64,000 bases of DNA from G965197405 sp965197405 (GTDB lineage: Bacteria > Chloroflexota > Dehalococcoidia > Lucifugimonadales > JAGWBF01). A model generated the notes under the pieces. That model saw only the letters and a list, made by a program, of their open reading frames with translations, did no database searches and had not been told where the DNA came from. Below, in pieces: positions 1-7,242 of this stretch (position 1 is the first letter of the stretch; each line of letters opens with the position of its first letter). The stretch lies in the NCBI GenBank assembly GCA_965197405.1, contig OZ240206.1, positions 1,674,001-1,738,000 on the forward strand. The letters are read 5' to 3'. Made by a program: the position numbers and the translations under genes.

Positions 1-1512
1 AACACCGGGTGGTTTGCCTACGCCAACCTGACGGGGAACGCTTTCAACCCGGGCAACGGCGTGGACTTCTACGTGATAGGTCTGCTGGTCCTGGGTACGG
101 CCTCCATGATTGCCGCCTTCAACTTCCTCGTCACCATCATCAACATGCGAGCGCCGGGCATGTCCCTCATGCGTATGCCCGTCTTCGTCTGGATGACACT
201 GGTCACGTCCTTCCTAATCATCCTGGCCTTCCCCATCATCACCGTGGCCCTCATTGAGCTCCTGTTCGACCGCGCCTTCGGGACCAACTTCTTCCTTCCA
301 TCCGGGGGCGGCGACCCGATAATCTGGCAGCACCTGTTCTGGGTGTTCGGGCATCCCGAGGTGTACATCCTCATCCTGCCCGCTATGGGGATTGTCTCGG
401 AGGTGTTGCCCACCTTCTCCCGCAAGCCCCTCTTCGGGTATCCGGTCGTGGTCCTCTCCGGGGTAATCATCGGCTTCATGGGTTGGGGCGTCTGGAGCCA
501 CCATATGTTCACGGTGGGTCTGGGACCCATTGCCAACGCAGTGTTCAGCCTGTCCACGATGGTCATTGCCATACCTACCGGTGTGAAGATATTCAACTGG
601 ATTGGCACGTTATGGGGCGGCTCCATCCGCTTATCAGCGTCCCTCCTCTTCGCCGTGGGCTTCGTCGCCATGTTCATCATAGGCGGTCTGAGCGGCGTCA
701 TGCACGCCGCGCCTCCCTCGGACGCCCAGCAGCAAGACACCTATTTCATTGTCGCCCACATACACTACGTCCTCTTCGGCGGCAGCATATTCGCCATCTT
801 CGCGGGAATATACTACTGGTGGCCCAAGATGACGGGGCGCATATTGAACGAGACCCTGGGGAAGATTCACTTCTGGCTGACCTTCATCGCGTTCAACATC
901 ACCTTCTTCCCCATGCACTTCCTGGGGATGGACGGGATGCCGCGACGCATCCATACCTACGATTCCTCTATGGGGTGGGACCTGTGGAACATGGTAGCCA
1001 CAGTGGGAGCCTTCATACTCGCCGCATCCGTGCTGATATTCCTGCACAACGTGTTCCGCACGATACGCAAGGGAGAGCCGGCCGGGAACGACCCCTGGGA
1101 TGGCAGGACCCTGGAGTGGTCCATCTCTTCACCTCCGCCGGAATACAACTTCGCCACCATCCCGACGGTCCATAGCCGGGACGCCCACTGGGAAGCTAAG
1201 TATGGGAATGGGGAGGGACATGACGCCCCCGTCCCGGTGGCGGGGGGCGCCGAGCACCAGCAGGGAGCCAGCGCCGCCACGGCCGAGCACGGGGGACATC
1301 AGGAGGAGGGCCATCATAGCATCCACATGCCCGGCCTTTCCTACTACCCCTTTGTAATCGCTTTTGGCCTAACGCTGGCGGGCTATGGCGTGATTTATCA
1401 TGGCAGCGTCACATGGGCTATGGCAGCGGTGGGGGCAGGCATAGCGATGCTGGCCACATATGCCTGGTCCTTCGAGCCAGCCTCGGAGGAGCAGGAACCG
1501 GAGGAGGAGTAA
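1..1512 (+). CDS. ctaD: Cytochrome c oxidase subunit I, 5' end cut off by window
   Basis: Catalytic subunit of a haem-copper oxidase, reducing oxygen to water and pumping protons in the cytoplasmic membrane. The frame is open from base 1, so about 503 C-terminal residues are seen and the start lies upstream. The CuB histidine and cross-linked tyrosine sit in HPEVY (window residue 118 onward), the other CuB ligands are the HH at 167-168, and the haem ligands are the two histidines of HIH at 253-255. The tyrosine in HPEVY points to an A-type enzyme. After the core there is a His-rich loop and two more hydrophobic segments, ending in an acidic tail; such C-terminal extensions are known in caa3 oxidases. 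COX III follows after 26 nt. Function is very secure. Confidence 0.97.
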   Translation, partial: NTGWFAYANLTGNAFNPGNGVDFYVIGLLVLGTASMIAAFNFLVTIINMRAPGMSLMRMPVFVWMTLVTSFLIILAFPIITVALIELLFDRAFGTNFFLPSGGGDPIIWQHLFWVFGHPEVYILILPAMGIVSEVLPTFSRKPLFGYPVVVLSGVIIGFMGWGVWSHHMFTVGLGPIANAVFSLSTMVIAIPTGVKIFNWIGTLWGGSIRLSASLLFAVGFVAMFIIGGLSGVMHAAPPSDAQQQDTYFIVAHIHYVLFGGSIFAIFAGIYYWWPKMTGRILNETLGKIHFWLTFIAFNITFFPMHFLGMDGMPRRIHTYDSSMGWDLWNMVATVGAFILAASVLIFLHNVFRTIRKGEPAGNDPWDGRTLEWSISSPPPEYNFATIPTVHSRDAHWEAKYGNGEGHDAPVPVAGGAEHQQGASAATAEHGGHQEEGHHSIHMPGLSYYPFVIAFGLTLAGYGVIYHGSVTWAMAAVGAGIAMLATYAWSFEPASEEQEPEEE

Positions 1513-1538
1513 TCCTCGACTAGGGAGGGACTCGTAAG

Positions 1539-2249
1539 TTGCAAGACCCATCCATGGCAAGCCATGAGCCGGTGGTGGAGGAAACCACTACAGGCTTAAA
1601 TCACCGCAAAATGCTCATGTGGCTGTTCCTGGGGTCCGACTGCCTGTTCTTCGGGGCCCTCATCTCCACCTATCTGATATATCGTGGCCAGAGCCTAGTG
1701 GGACCGTTCCCCAAGGATGTCTTCGACATACCCACCACCTCCATCAGCACCTTCGTCCTGCTCATGAGCAGCATGTCTATGGTGCTGGCATACTCGGCCA
1801 TAAACCGGGGAGACATGAAGGCTTTCAGGATATGGATTCTGTCCACCTGTATGCTGGGCGCGACATTCCTGTCCTTTCAGGTCTTCGAGTTCTACGACTT
1901 CGCCAACCACGAGAGGGTGGTGGAGTGTACGCCCGATTCCCAGGTCGAGGAGTGCCTCCACGGCGCGACGGAGTACGAGGTGGACTATGGCCTGACCCCT
2001 CGCACCAACCTTTTCGGCACCACCTTCTTTACCCTGACGGGCTTCCACGGCGCCCATGTCACCGTGGGGGTCATCTGGCTTCTCTCCATAGCCGGCTATT
2101 CAATGTTGGGCGGGCGGAGGGCCCGGAGGATACTCACCGACAGGCAGGCCCTCAGTGTGGACCTAGCCGCTCTGTACTGGCATTTCGTGGACATCGTATG
2201 GATTGTCATATTCGCGGTGGTCTATCTTATTGGCATAGGAGTCGAGTGA
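1539..2249 (+). CDS. ctaE: Cytochrome c oxidase subunit III
   Basis: Membrane subunit III of the haem-copper oxidase, 236 aa, with about five hydrophobic segments. It stabilises subunit I and its proton uptake. The TTG at 1539 is chosen because a purine-rich GGGAGGGA lies 8 nt upstream; the first ATG (1554) would be 23 nt from that site. Family signatures include the SDCLFFGALISTY segment near the N-terminus and the GFHGAHVTVG segment later on. Residues about 125-150 form an acidic insertion with two cysteines between helices, which I do not recall as usual for the family. It lies between ctaD and the COX IV-cytochrome c fusion and is surely part of that operon. Confidence 0.95.
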   Translation: MQDPSMASHEPVVEETTTGLNHRKMLMWLFLGSDCLFFGALISTYLIYRGQSLVGPFPKDVFDIPTTSISTFVLLMSSMSMVLAYSAINRGDMKAFRIWILSTCMLGATFLSFQVFEFYDFANHERVVECTPDSQVEECLHGATEYEVDYGLTPRTNLFGTTFFTLTGFHGAHVTVGVIWLLSIAGYSMLGGRRARRILTDRQALSVDLAALYWHFVDIVWIVIFAVVYLIGIGVE

Positions 2250-2285
2250 AGTCGGAAGACCGACGTGACATAAGAGGGAACATAC

Positions 2286-3128
2286 ATGGCTGATAGACCG
2301 CGCCCACGCCAGGCGGCGCACCCAACGCCGCTGACCTATCTGAAGGTGGCTGCACTCCTTGCCGTTCTAACGGCTGTGGAGGTAGCCGTCTTCTACATAG
2401 AGGTCCTCGAACCGGCATTCCTGCCCATCTTCCTGATTCTCTCCGTCGCCAAGTTCATCCTGGTAATCATGTTCTACATGCACCTGAAATTCGATAGCCG
2501 CTTCTTTTCCTGGGTCTTTGTCGGGGGGCTGATATTGGCCATAACCGTGGCGGTGGCCTTGATGTCCTTATTCCAGGTCCTCTCGGCGGTAGCCAACCCG
2601 GACCCTGGGGAAGAACCTGTCTTTGTGGAGAGTCGTCCCGCACCAGAGGTTGAGGAACCTGTACCGGAGGTCGAAGAGCCTGGGCCGGAGGCTGAGGGAC
2701 CCGGACCCGAGATTGATGAGCCCGGGCCGGGGGCCGAGGAACCCGGGCCGGAGGTCGTAGAGTCAACCGTTCCTTCTCCGGCAGAACCGTCGCCGGCGGA
2801 CTTGTCCGCAATGGGCCGAGAGCTATTCCTCAACGTCCCGGACAGCGTGGGAGTACAGCCCCTCTGGTGCCAACTGTGCCACCAGATTGATGGTATAGCC
2901 GTCGGGCTGATAGGCCCCGACCTGACCCATATAGCCACAGACGCGGGTGGCAGGATACCGGGCATGTCAGCCGAAGCCTACATCAGGGAGTCCATCAAGA
3001 ACCCCGAAGACTTTATCGCATCGGGCGTGGAACGCTCCACCGCCGGCCTGATGACCAACAGCATCACAACCGGACTGACCGATGAGCAGGTTGATGCACT
3101 GGTAGCATTCTTGCTAGAGCAGGAGTGA
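2286..3128 (+). CDS. COX subunit IV fused to a cytochrome c domain
   Basis: Predicted 280-aa membrane-anchored cytochrome c that is also subunit IV of the oxidase. Residues 15-100 hold three hydrophobic segments matching the prokaryotic COX IV family (YLKVAALLAVLTAVEV; the VIMFYMHLKF signature). Residues 108-170 are a Pro/Glu-rich linker made of short repeats of the type EVEEPGPE. The C-terminal part is a class I cytochrome c with haem-binding CQLCH at 195-199, and methionines further on could be the sixth ligand. In typical caa3 enzymes the cytochrome c is fused to subunit II; here it hangs on subunit IV. Subunit II is outside the window, so it may carry a second haem or none. CtaG follows. 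Confidence 0.9.
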   Translation: MADRPRPRQAAHPTPLTYLKVAALLAVLTAVEVAVFYIEVLEPAFLPIFLILSVAKFILVIMFYMHLKFDSRFFSWVFVGGLILAITVAVALMSLFQVLSAVANPDPGEEPVFVESRPAPEVEEPVPEVEEPGPEAEGPGPEIDEPGPGAEEPGPEVVESTVPSPAEPSPADLSAMGRELFLNVPDSVGVQPLWCQLCHQIDGIAVGLIGPDLTHIATDAGGRIPGMSAEAYIRESIKNPEDFIASGVERSTAGLMTNSITTGLTDEQVDALVAFLLEQE

Positions 3129-3173
3129 TGCAAGGCGAGGATATTTTGCGTTACCGCTTCCCAGGAGTAGACC

Positions 3174-4019
3174 TTGCCAGACCAACCGGTAGAGATTTCG
3201 TGGGTAGCCTGGCATGGGCACCCAAGCGTAGTCGCCGGGCTGATTGCGCTCACGGTGGTCTACCTGCTGGGCGTCGGACCTCTGCGGCAGCGCTTCGGCT
3301 GGGCAGAGCGCGTGGATACGGGCCAGGTAACAGCCTTCTTGACTGGCGTGCTGGTCATGTTCGTCGCCCTGCTCTCTCCCCTTCACGAGTTGGGCGACAA
3401 CTACCTCTTCAGCGCCCACATGGTACAACACCTGCTGCTGACCCTGGTCGTGCCGCCGCTGCTGCTGCTGGGCACGCCCCCCTGGCTGTTGCGTCCTCTG
3501 CTCCGTTACCCACAGGTGTTGGGGACCGCCCGGTTCCTGACGCTCCCCGTAGTGGCCTTCCTACTGTTCAACGTAGTGTTCGCGGCGTGGCATGTGCCGG
3601 CGCTCTACGACCTGGCCCTGAGGGAGCGCGGGATCCACATCCTGGAACACCTGATGTTCCTGGTTGTCGGGGTCATAATGTGGTGGCCGATTTTGAGCCC
3701 GCTGCCAGAGTTGCCCCGCGCTCGCTACATTGTCCAGATCTTGTACCTGTTCATCCAGCCAACGGTGCCCTCGATTCTGGGCGCGGTGATTACCTTCTCC
3801 GGCGGCGTTCTCTATACGTGGTATGCGGAGGCGCCCAGGGTGTGGGCCATCTCCCCTCACACCGACCAGCAGATCGGCGGGCTTATCATGTGGGTCCCCG
3901 GCGGCCTGGTCTTCCTGATTACGCTAATGGTAGTATTTCTCGTCTGGGCCAGCCGGGAGGAGTCCCGGACACGCCAGCAGGGGGGCGGGGAGATCGGACC
4001 AAGTCCGGAAGGTAGGTAA
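3174..4019 (+). CDS. ctaG: Cytochrome c oxidase assembly factor CtaG (caa3 type)
   Basis: Polytopic membrane protein of 281 aa with about seven hydrophobic segments, belonging to the caa3_CtaG family that helps insert copper into the oxidase. The family-typical stretch LSPLHELGDNYLFSAHMVQH, followed by LLLTLVVPPLLLLG, carries conserved histidines in membrane segments. The TTG at 3174 is chosen because AGGAG lies 6 nt before it. It follows the COX IV fusion by 45 nt and completes the oxidase operon. An inverted repeat begins about 50 nt after its stop and may end the transcript. Confidence 0.92.
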   Translation: MPDQPVEISWVAWHGHPSVVAGLIALTVVYLLGVGPLRQRFGWAERVDTGQVTAFLTGVLVMFVALLSPLHELGDNYLFSAHMVQHLLLTLVVPPLLLLGTPPWLLRPLLRYPQVLGTARFLTLPVVAFLLFNVVFAAWHVPALYDLALRERGIHILEHLMFLVVGVIMWWPILSPLPELPRARYIVQILYLFIQPTVPSILGAVITFSGGVLYTWYAEAPRVWAISPHTDQQIGGLIMWVPGGLVFLITLMVVFLVWASREESRTRQQGGGEIGPSPEGR

Positions 4020-4068
4020 TTCAGGCTATCGCGGCCAGGGCCATGTATGACGCGTGGTATGCAACCGG

Positions 4069-4099
4069 GCCTTTTCATGGTCGTCACCATGAAAAGGGC
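4069..4099. terminator. Inverted repeat after ctaG, possible transcription end
   Basis: CCTTTTCATGGT and its complement ACCATGAAAAGG face each other across a short loop. The stem is strong, but no T tract follows, so it may instead be the end of the adjoining dispersed repeat, other copies of which also contain TTTTCATGG-like ends. Confidence 0.4.
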
Positions 4100-4107
4100 G
4101 GCTGGAC

Positions 4108-4218
4108 TTCCCCACCGTCACTCCCGCGAAGCTTGTCCCCGTGAAAACGGGGAGCGGGAGTCCAGAAAGTGACAGATAGATACCCGTTTTCGCGGGTATG
4201 ACAAAGGGTATTTTCATG
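4108..4218. repeat. Dispersed intergenic repeat, family 2
   Basis: Copy of a repeat built from two inverted pairs, CCCGCGAAGC..GCGGGAG and CCCGTTTTCGCGGGTATGAC, ending in TATTTTCATGGC. Closely similar copies lie at 5293, 36018, 38170 and 45667. It fills the gap between ctaG and the small membrane gene. It has no coding potential that I can support. Confidence 0.8.
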
Positions 4219-4262
4219 GCAAAGATGTGGCTATACAATCAGAGAGCGGTGGAGGTATCGCG

Positions 4263-4472
4263 ATGAACCGTAGGCCCCTTCCTTTAATCCTGACCCCGGC
4301 GGCGATCCTTTTCGTTGCCATTTGGGGAGGAGGCTTTGGCGCCATCTTCATCGTTCTGGACGAGACGGAGTTCAAGGCCTGGGGAGTGATGAATCCGGCT
4401 ATCATCATAGGCCTGGCGCTGACAGTAGGAGTGCCGCTCATCGCCTCCCTTCTGACCCTGTCTAAACGTTAA
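4263..4472 (+). CDS. Small two-helix membrane protein of unknown function
   Basis: A 69-aa protein starting MNRRPLPLILTP with two hydrophobic segments (about 8-31 and 43-62). The ATG at 4263 is preferred over the upstream GTG at 4227 because GGAGG lies 7 nt before it. I recognise no family. It sits directly upstream of the SCO gene (27 nt gap) and downstream of the oxidase operon, so a small accessory role in oxidase biogenesis is a reasonable guess, but nothing in the sequence proves it. Confidence 0.65.
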   Translation: MNRRPLPLILTPAAILFVAIWGGGFGAIFIVLDETEFKAWGVMNPAIIIGLALTVGVPLIASLLTLSKR

Positions 4473-4499
4473 GGCCATCTTCAGGGCAGGGCGAGACAG

Positions 4500-5210
4500 G
4501 TGCGGCGTATGAGGACACAAATACCGGGCTGCCTGGGCCTTGCCCTCCTTCTGGTCATCCTCTCATCATGCTCCGGTGGCGCCTCTTTCCGCGGGACGGT
4601 GCTTGTCCCCGGGGACGCCGCTCCACCTTTCAGGCTCCACGACCAGTTCGGCAACTCTGTGGCCCTCTCGGACTTCTCCGGCAAGGTGGTAGTGCTGACC
4701 TTCCTGTACACCCACTGCCCGGACGTTTGCCCCATCACCGCCGAGGCCCTCCGCCGCGCCCAGACCCTCCTTGGCGACGATGCGAGAGAGGCGGAGTTTG
4801 TGGCCATCACCGTGGACCCGCAACGGGACTCCGTAGAGAGGGCCCACCAGTATTCCCAAGAGATGGATATGCTGGACAGATGGCGCTTTCTGGTCGGAAG
4901 CCGAGAGCAGCTTGATCCGATTTGGAAGTCCTACTGGCTGGACCCCATACGGGACCTTCCCACCCACGGGGAGGACTCTCATAATGGGAGCAACGATGCG
5001 GAGGCGGCCACCGGGAAGCTGAACACTTTGAATGCTTTGGCGGAATCGCCGTCCCCTTCCCCAGTCGAGGCCTCCGTCGAGGGCTATCTTGTGAGCCACA
5101 CAGCCCCGGTCTTTCTGATTGACCATCAGGGCGACCGCCGCGTCCTCTTCACCAACCTCTCCCTGGACCCCCAGCCCCTGGTCCACGACATCCGACTCCT
5201 CATAAAATAG
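4500..5210 (+). CDS. SCO1/SenC family copper chaperone lipoprotein
   Basis: A thioredoxin-fold protein that delivers copper to the CuA site of cytochrome oxidase outside the membrane. The N-terminus is a lipoprotein-type signal (LLLVILSSC). The copper-binding CPDVC is at residues 73-77, and the third ligand is probably the histidine of VSHTAPVFLID near the end. Compared with the family there is a Ser/Pro/Ala-rich, probably unstructured insertion around residues 160-195 before that histidine. The GTG at 4500 and ATG at 4509 are both possible starts. Its place after the oxidase genes fits the role. Confidence 0.93.
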   Translation: MRRMRTQIPGCLGLALLLVILSSCSGGASFRGTVLVPGDAAPPFRLHDQFGNSVALSDFSGKVVVLTFLYTHCPDVCPITAEALRRAQTLLGDDAREAEFVAITVDPQRDSVERAHQYSQEMDMLDRWRFLVGSREQLDPIWKSYWLDPIRDLPTHGEDSHNGSNDAEAATGKLNTLNALAESPSPSPVEASVEGYLVSHTAPVFLIDHQGDRRVLFTNLSLDPQPLVHDIRLLIK

Positions 5211-5292
5211 GCCAGCCGGAATCGCTATGGCCTTTACAAGGCCACGTAAGAGGCACGCAAGAGGAATGAAAAAGAATGGCCCTGCTTATCTT

Positions 5293-5400
5293 CACTCCCG
5301 CGAAGCTTGTCCCCGTGAAAACGGGGTGCGGGAGTCCAGAAGTACCGGATAGATTCCCGCTTGCGCGGGAAAGACGGGCGAGTATTTTCATAGCGATGAA
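5293..5400. repeat. Dispersed intergenic repeat, family 2
   Basis: Second copy of the element at 4108, nearly identical over CTCCCGCGAAGCTTGTCCCC and the following CGGGAGTCCAGAAG. It ends GTATTTTCATAGCGATGAA. It lies between the convergent SCO gene and rplT. Confidence 0.8.
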
Positions 5401-5409
5401 TAAAGAAAT

Positions 5410-5444
5410 GAAAAAGCGCCGCATAGTTGCCTATGGGCGCTCTG
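5410..5444 (-). terminator. Rho-independent terminator of the infC-rpmI-rplT operon
   Basis: On the minus strand AGCGCCCATAG pairs with CTATGCGGCGCT over a short loop, allowing one bulge, and is followed by TTTTTC. It lies 25 nt after the rplT stop, the expected place. Confidence 0.75.
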
Positions 5445-5468
5445 GTTGGACCTGATTCGGGGAGGTCT

Positions 5469-5828
5469 TCAGGCGGTCTGGTGCTCGCGGGCGACGGTCA
5501 CCAGCTTCTCGAAGCCCTGGGGATCGTTGACCGCCATGTCGGCCAGCATCTTTCTGTCTATCTCTATATTGGCTTTATGCAGCCCGTGAACAAACTGGCT
5601 ATAGGTGAGGCCCAACTGTCGCGAGGCGGCCCCTATCCGTAGTATCCACAGCCTACGGAAATCCCCCTTCCTCTCGCGACGATGGCGATAGGCATGGCTC
5701 CATGCGTGAATCAGGGCCTCTTTGGCCCACTTGTAGTTGCGGTGGGAGGACGCGCGATAACCCCTGGCCAGAGATAGGATTTTCTTGTGCCGGCGCCGCT
5801 TGGTGACGCCGCGTTTTACCCTTGCCAA
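5469..5828 (-). CDS. rplT: 50S ribosomal protein L20
   Basis: 119-aa ribosomal protein L20, which binds 23S rRNA early in large-subunit assembly. The N-terminus MARVKRGVTKRRRHKKIL and the ILRIGAASRQLGLTYSQFVHG segment are diagnostic, and the length is normal. It is the last gene of infC-rpmI-rplT. Unusually, about 265 nt containing a dispersed repeat separate it from rpmI. In many bacteria L20 represses this operon by binding the leader; no L20-binding site could be confirmed by eye here. Confidence 0.98.
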   Translation of the reverse strand: MARVKRGVTKRRRHKKILSLARGYRASSHRNYKWAKEALIHAWSHAYRHRRERKGDFRRLWILRIGAASRQLGLTYSQFVHGLHKANIEIDRKMLADMAVNDPQGFEKLVTVAREHQTA

Positions 5829-5848
5829 ATTAACACTCCAAACGTGTC

Positions 5849-6000
5849 ACCTGTCACCCTGAGCGAAGCGAAGGGTCTAAACCTCTTGCCCTCTCCGGGT
5901 ATGCCGTTGCCCAACCTTTTTAGATTCCTCACTCCGTTCGGGATGACAGGGATAGGTTTTCGAGATGACGGGGGCAGGCTGCCGGAATGACTGAGGGTGA
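5849..6000. repeat. Main-family dispersed repeat between rpmI and rplT
   Basis: Contains CACCCTGAGCGAAGCGAAGG and TTTTAGATTCCTCACTCCGT, the two inner arms of the main repeat family, with a variant core. The following 6000-6080 holds another dispersed sequence (GGCAAGCTCAGGGCAGGCTC..GGGGGAGAAGGGAC). The element splits an otherwise compact ribosomal operon. Confidence 0.8.
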
Positions 6001-6092
6001 TGTGATGGCGCCTCCCTCTCATCCCTTCGGCAAGCTCAGGGCAGGCTCTGACCTCCTCCCACCGGGGGAGAAGGGACTTTCCACACCCCCTC

Positions 6093-6293
6093 TTATAGGT
6101 CGTAAGGGATGAGACGTTGAATCCGCCGGACATCACTGGGGTCTACCGGGATTTTGGCCGCGTACTCGCGGCGCACGTTCTTGGGCTTCTTGCGCCGCAG
6201 GTGACTGCTCATCCTCTTGCGCCGCAGAACTTTGCCCGTTCCGGTAACGTGGAACCGCGCTTTAGCACCCTTGTGGGTCTTCAGCTTTGGCAT
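6093..6293 (-). CDS. rpmI: 50S ribosomal protein L35
   Basis: 66-aa basic protein L35 of the large ribosomal subunit. MPKLKTHKGAKARFHVTGTG followed by KVLRRK is the family signature. Its start lies inside the 3' end of infC (32-nt overlap), so the two are probably translationally coupled. The unusual feature is downstream, where a repeat-filled gap precedes rplT. Confidence 0.98.
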   Translation of the reverse strand: MPKLKTHKGAKARFHVTGTGKVLRRKRMSSHLRRKKPKNVRREYAAKIPVDPSDVRRIQRLIPYDL

Positions 6294-6837
6294 TGTTTCC
6301 CTCTGTTACTTTCTTCTCCGTCTTCTTCCCTGGCGCTGGCACCAGCACCAGGAACAGGGACCTGCCCTCCATGGATGGGGGCGACTCCAGCCGCGCGTCT
6401 TCCTGTATCTCTTCTGCCACACGCTTGAGCAGGGACATGCCTATGTCGCGGTGGGTAACCTCCCGGCCACGGAAGACGACGGCAACCTTCACCTTCGAGC
6501 CGTCGTCTATGAGCTCCTTGACCTTGCGCATCTTGGCGAGAAAGTCGTGGTTCCCTATCCTGGGACGGAGGCGCACCTCTCGTAGGGACGTGTTTTTCTG
6601 GGACTTTTTCGCTTCCCTTTCCTTTTTGGAGTAGAGATAACGGAGTTTCCCATAGTCCAGAAGGCGGCAGACGGGGGGCGCGGCGTTGGGAGCTACTTCT
6701 ACGAGGTCCAGCCCGCGGCCCCTCGCAAGGTCAAGGGCTTGTGGCACAGTCATCGTACCCAGCTGCTCCCCCGCCTCGGTTATCACCAGCACCTCGGGTG
6801 CCCGGATCCTCTCGTTTACTCTATATTCCCTAGCTAT
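6262..6837 (-). CDS. infC: Translation initiation factor IF-3, probable AUA start
   Basis: IF-3 (191 aa with the start chosen here) binds the 30S subunit and checks start codon and initiator tRNA. The conserved N-terminal stretch REYRVNERIRAPEVLVITE is encoded only if translation begins upstream of the GTG at 6792. Going upstream, the frame meets a TAG at 6843-6841; between that stop and the conserved residues the only plausible start is ATA at 6837, with GGAGG about 8 nt before it. IF-3 genes are known for rare start codons (AUU in E. coli) that let IF-3 limit its own synthesis. The C-terminal domain (RPRIGNHDF, KVKVAVVFRGREVTH) is normal. First gene of infC-rpmI-rplT. Confidence 0.95.
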   Translation of the reverse strand: MAREYRVNERIRAPEVLVITEAGEQLGTMTVPQALDLARGRGLDLVEVAPNAAPPVCRLLDYGKLRYLYSKKEREAKKSQKNTSLREVRLRPRIGNHDFLAKMRKVKELIDDGSKVKVAVVFRGREVTHRDIGMSLLKRVAEEIQEDARLESPPSMEGRSLFLVLVPAPGKKTEKKVTEGNNAKAEDPQGC

Positions 6838-6884
6838 ACCCTATCCCTCCACCCCGGTTTTGGTACGTCCGGTGCATCCCCGGC

Positions 6885-6900
6885 ACGTCTGACGAGACGT
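6885..6900 (-). promoter_or_regulatory. Leader hairpin upstream of infC
   Basis: ACGTCT and AGACGT form a perfect 6-bp stem with a CGTC loop inside the roughly 68-nt leader. It could take part in leader control, but it does not look like a terminator and no L20 site was identified. Confidence 0.35.
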
Positions 6901-6911
6901 GGCTTGTTGAG

Positions 6912-6940
6912 AATATATCATAGGGCGGAAAGCAAGTCAA
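6912..6940 (-). promoter_or_regulatory. Sigma-70-type promoter of infC-rpmI-rplT
   Basis: TTGACT and TATATT are separated by exactly 17 nt on the minus strand. The predicted start site is near 6905, about 68 nt before the AUA start. Confidence 0.75.
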
Positions 6941-6996
6941 TCGTGTCTTTTCCTCAAAAGGGTTCCGCAGAAAGTGTACCAACCTTCCAACGTTTC

Positions 6997-7242
6997 TCAT
7001 ATCCTAATGGCTAGGACCTCTGACTTTGCTTCTACTGTGTTTTTCTCTACTCCCGGCGGCAGCGTGTCTCCATGCTCGAATTTTACTTCCAGGTAAGCTT
7101 TGGCGCCCTCCCGCAACGCTTCCAGGGCTTCTTCCCGCGTGTGGCCCCAGACAGCGCAGCCGGGCAGAATCGGGATTTCCGCTTCCCAGATTCCGTCTTC
7201 CTCCTCTTGTTCGATCTCTATCTCGAAGATGTAGGTCTTCAA
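6997..7242 (-). CDS. HicB-like antitoxin-fold protein
   Basis: An 81-aa protein with the partially degraded RNase H-like fold of HicB antitoxins: beta-rich start (TYIFEIEIEQEEEDGIWEA), then the signature EIPILPGCAVWGHTREEALE and a helix (ALREGAKAYLEV). HicB proteins normally neutralise a HicA mRNA-cleaving toxin and repress their operon. No hicA-like gene is adjacent, and there is no added DNA-binding domain, so this is a solitary member. The TTG at 7242 is chosen because AGGAGG lies 6 nt upstream; it overlaps the thrS stop by 4 nt, implying coupled translation. Confidence 0.75.
   Translation of the reverse strand: MKTYIFEIEIEQEEEDGIWEAEIPILPGCAVWGHTREEALEALREGAKAYLEVKFEHGDTLPPGVEKNTVEAKSEVLAIRI

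Noticed and set aside
69..740. Long antisense ORFs over COX I and many other genes
   Set aside because: They arise from high GC and codon bias of the real gene; compositions are odd and no family signature appears.
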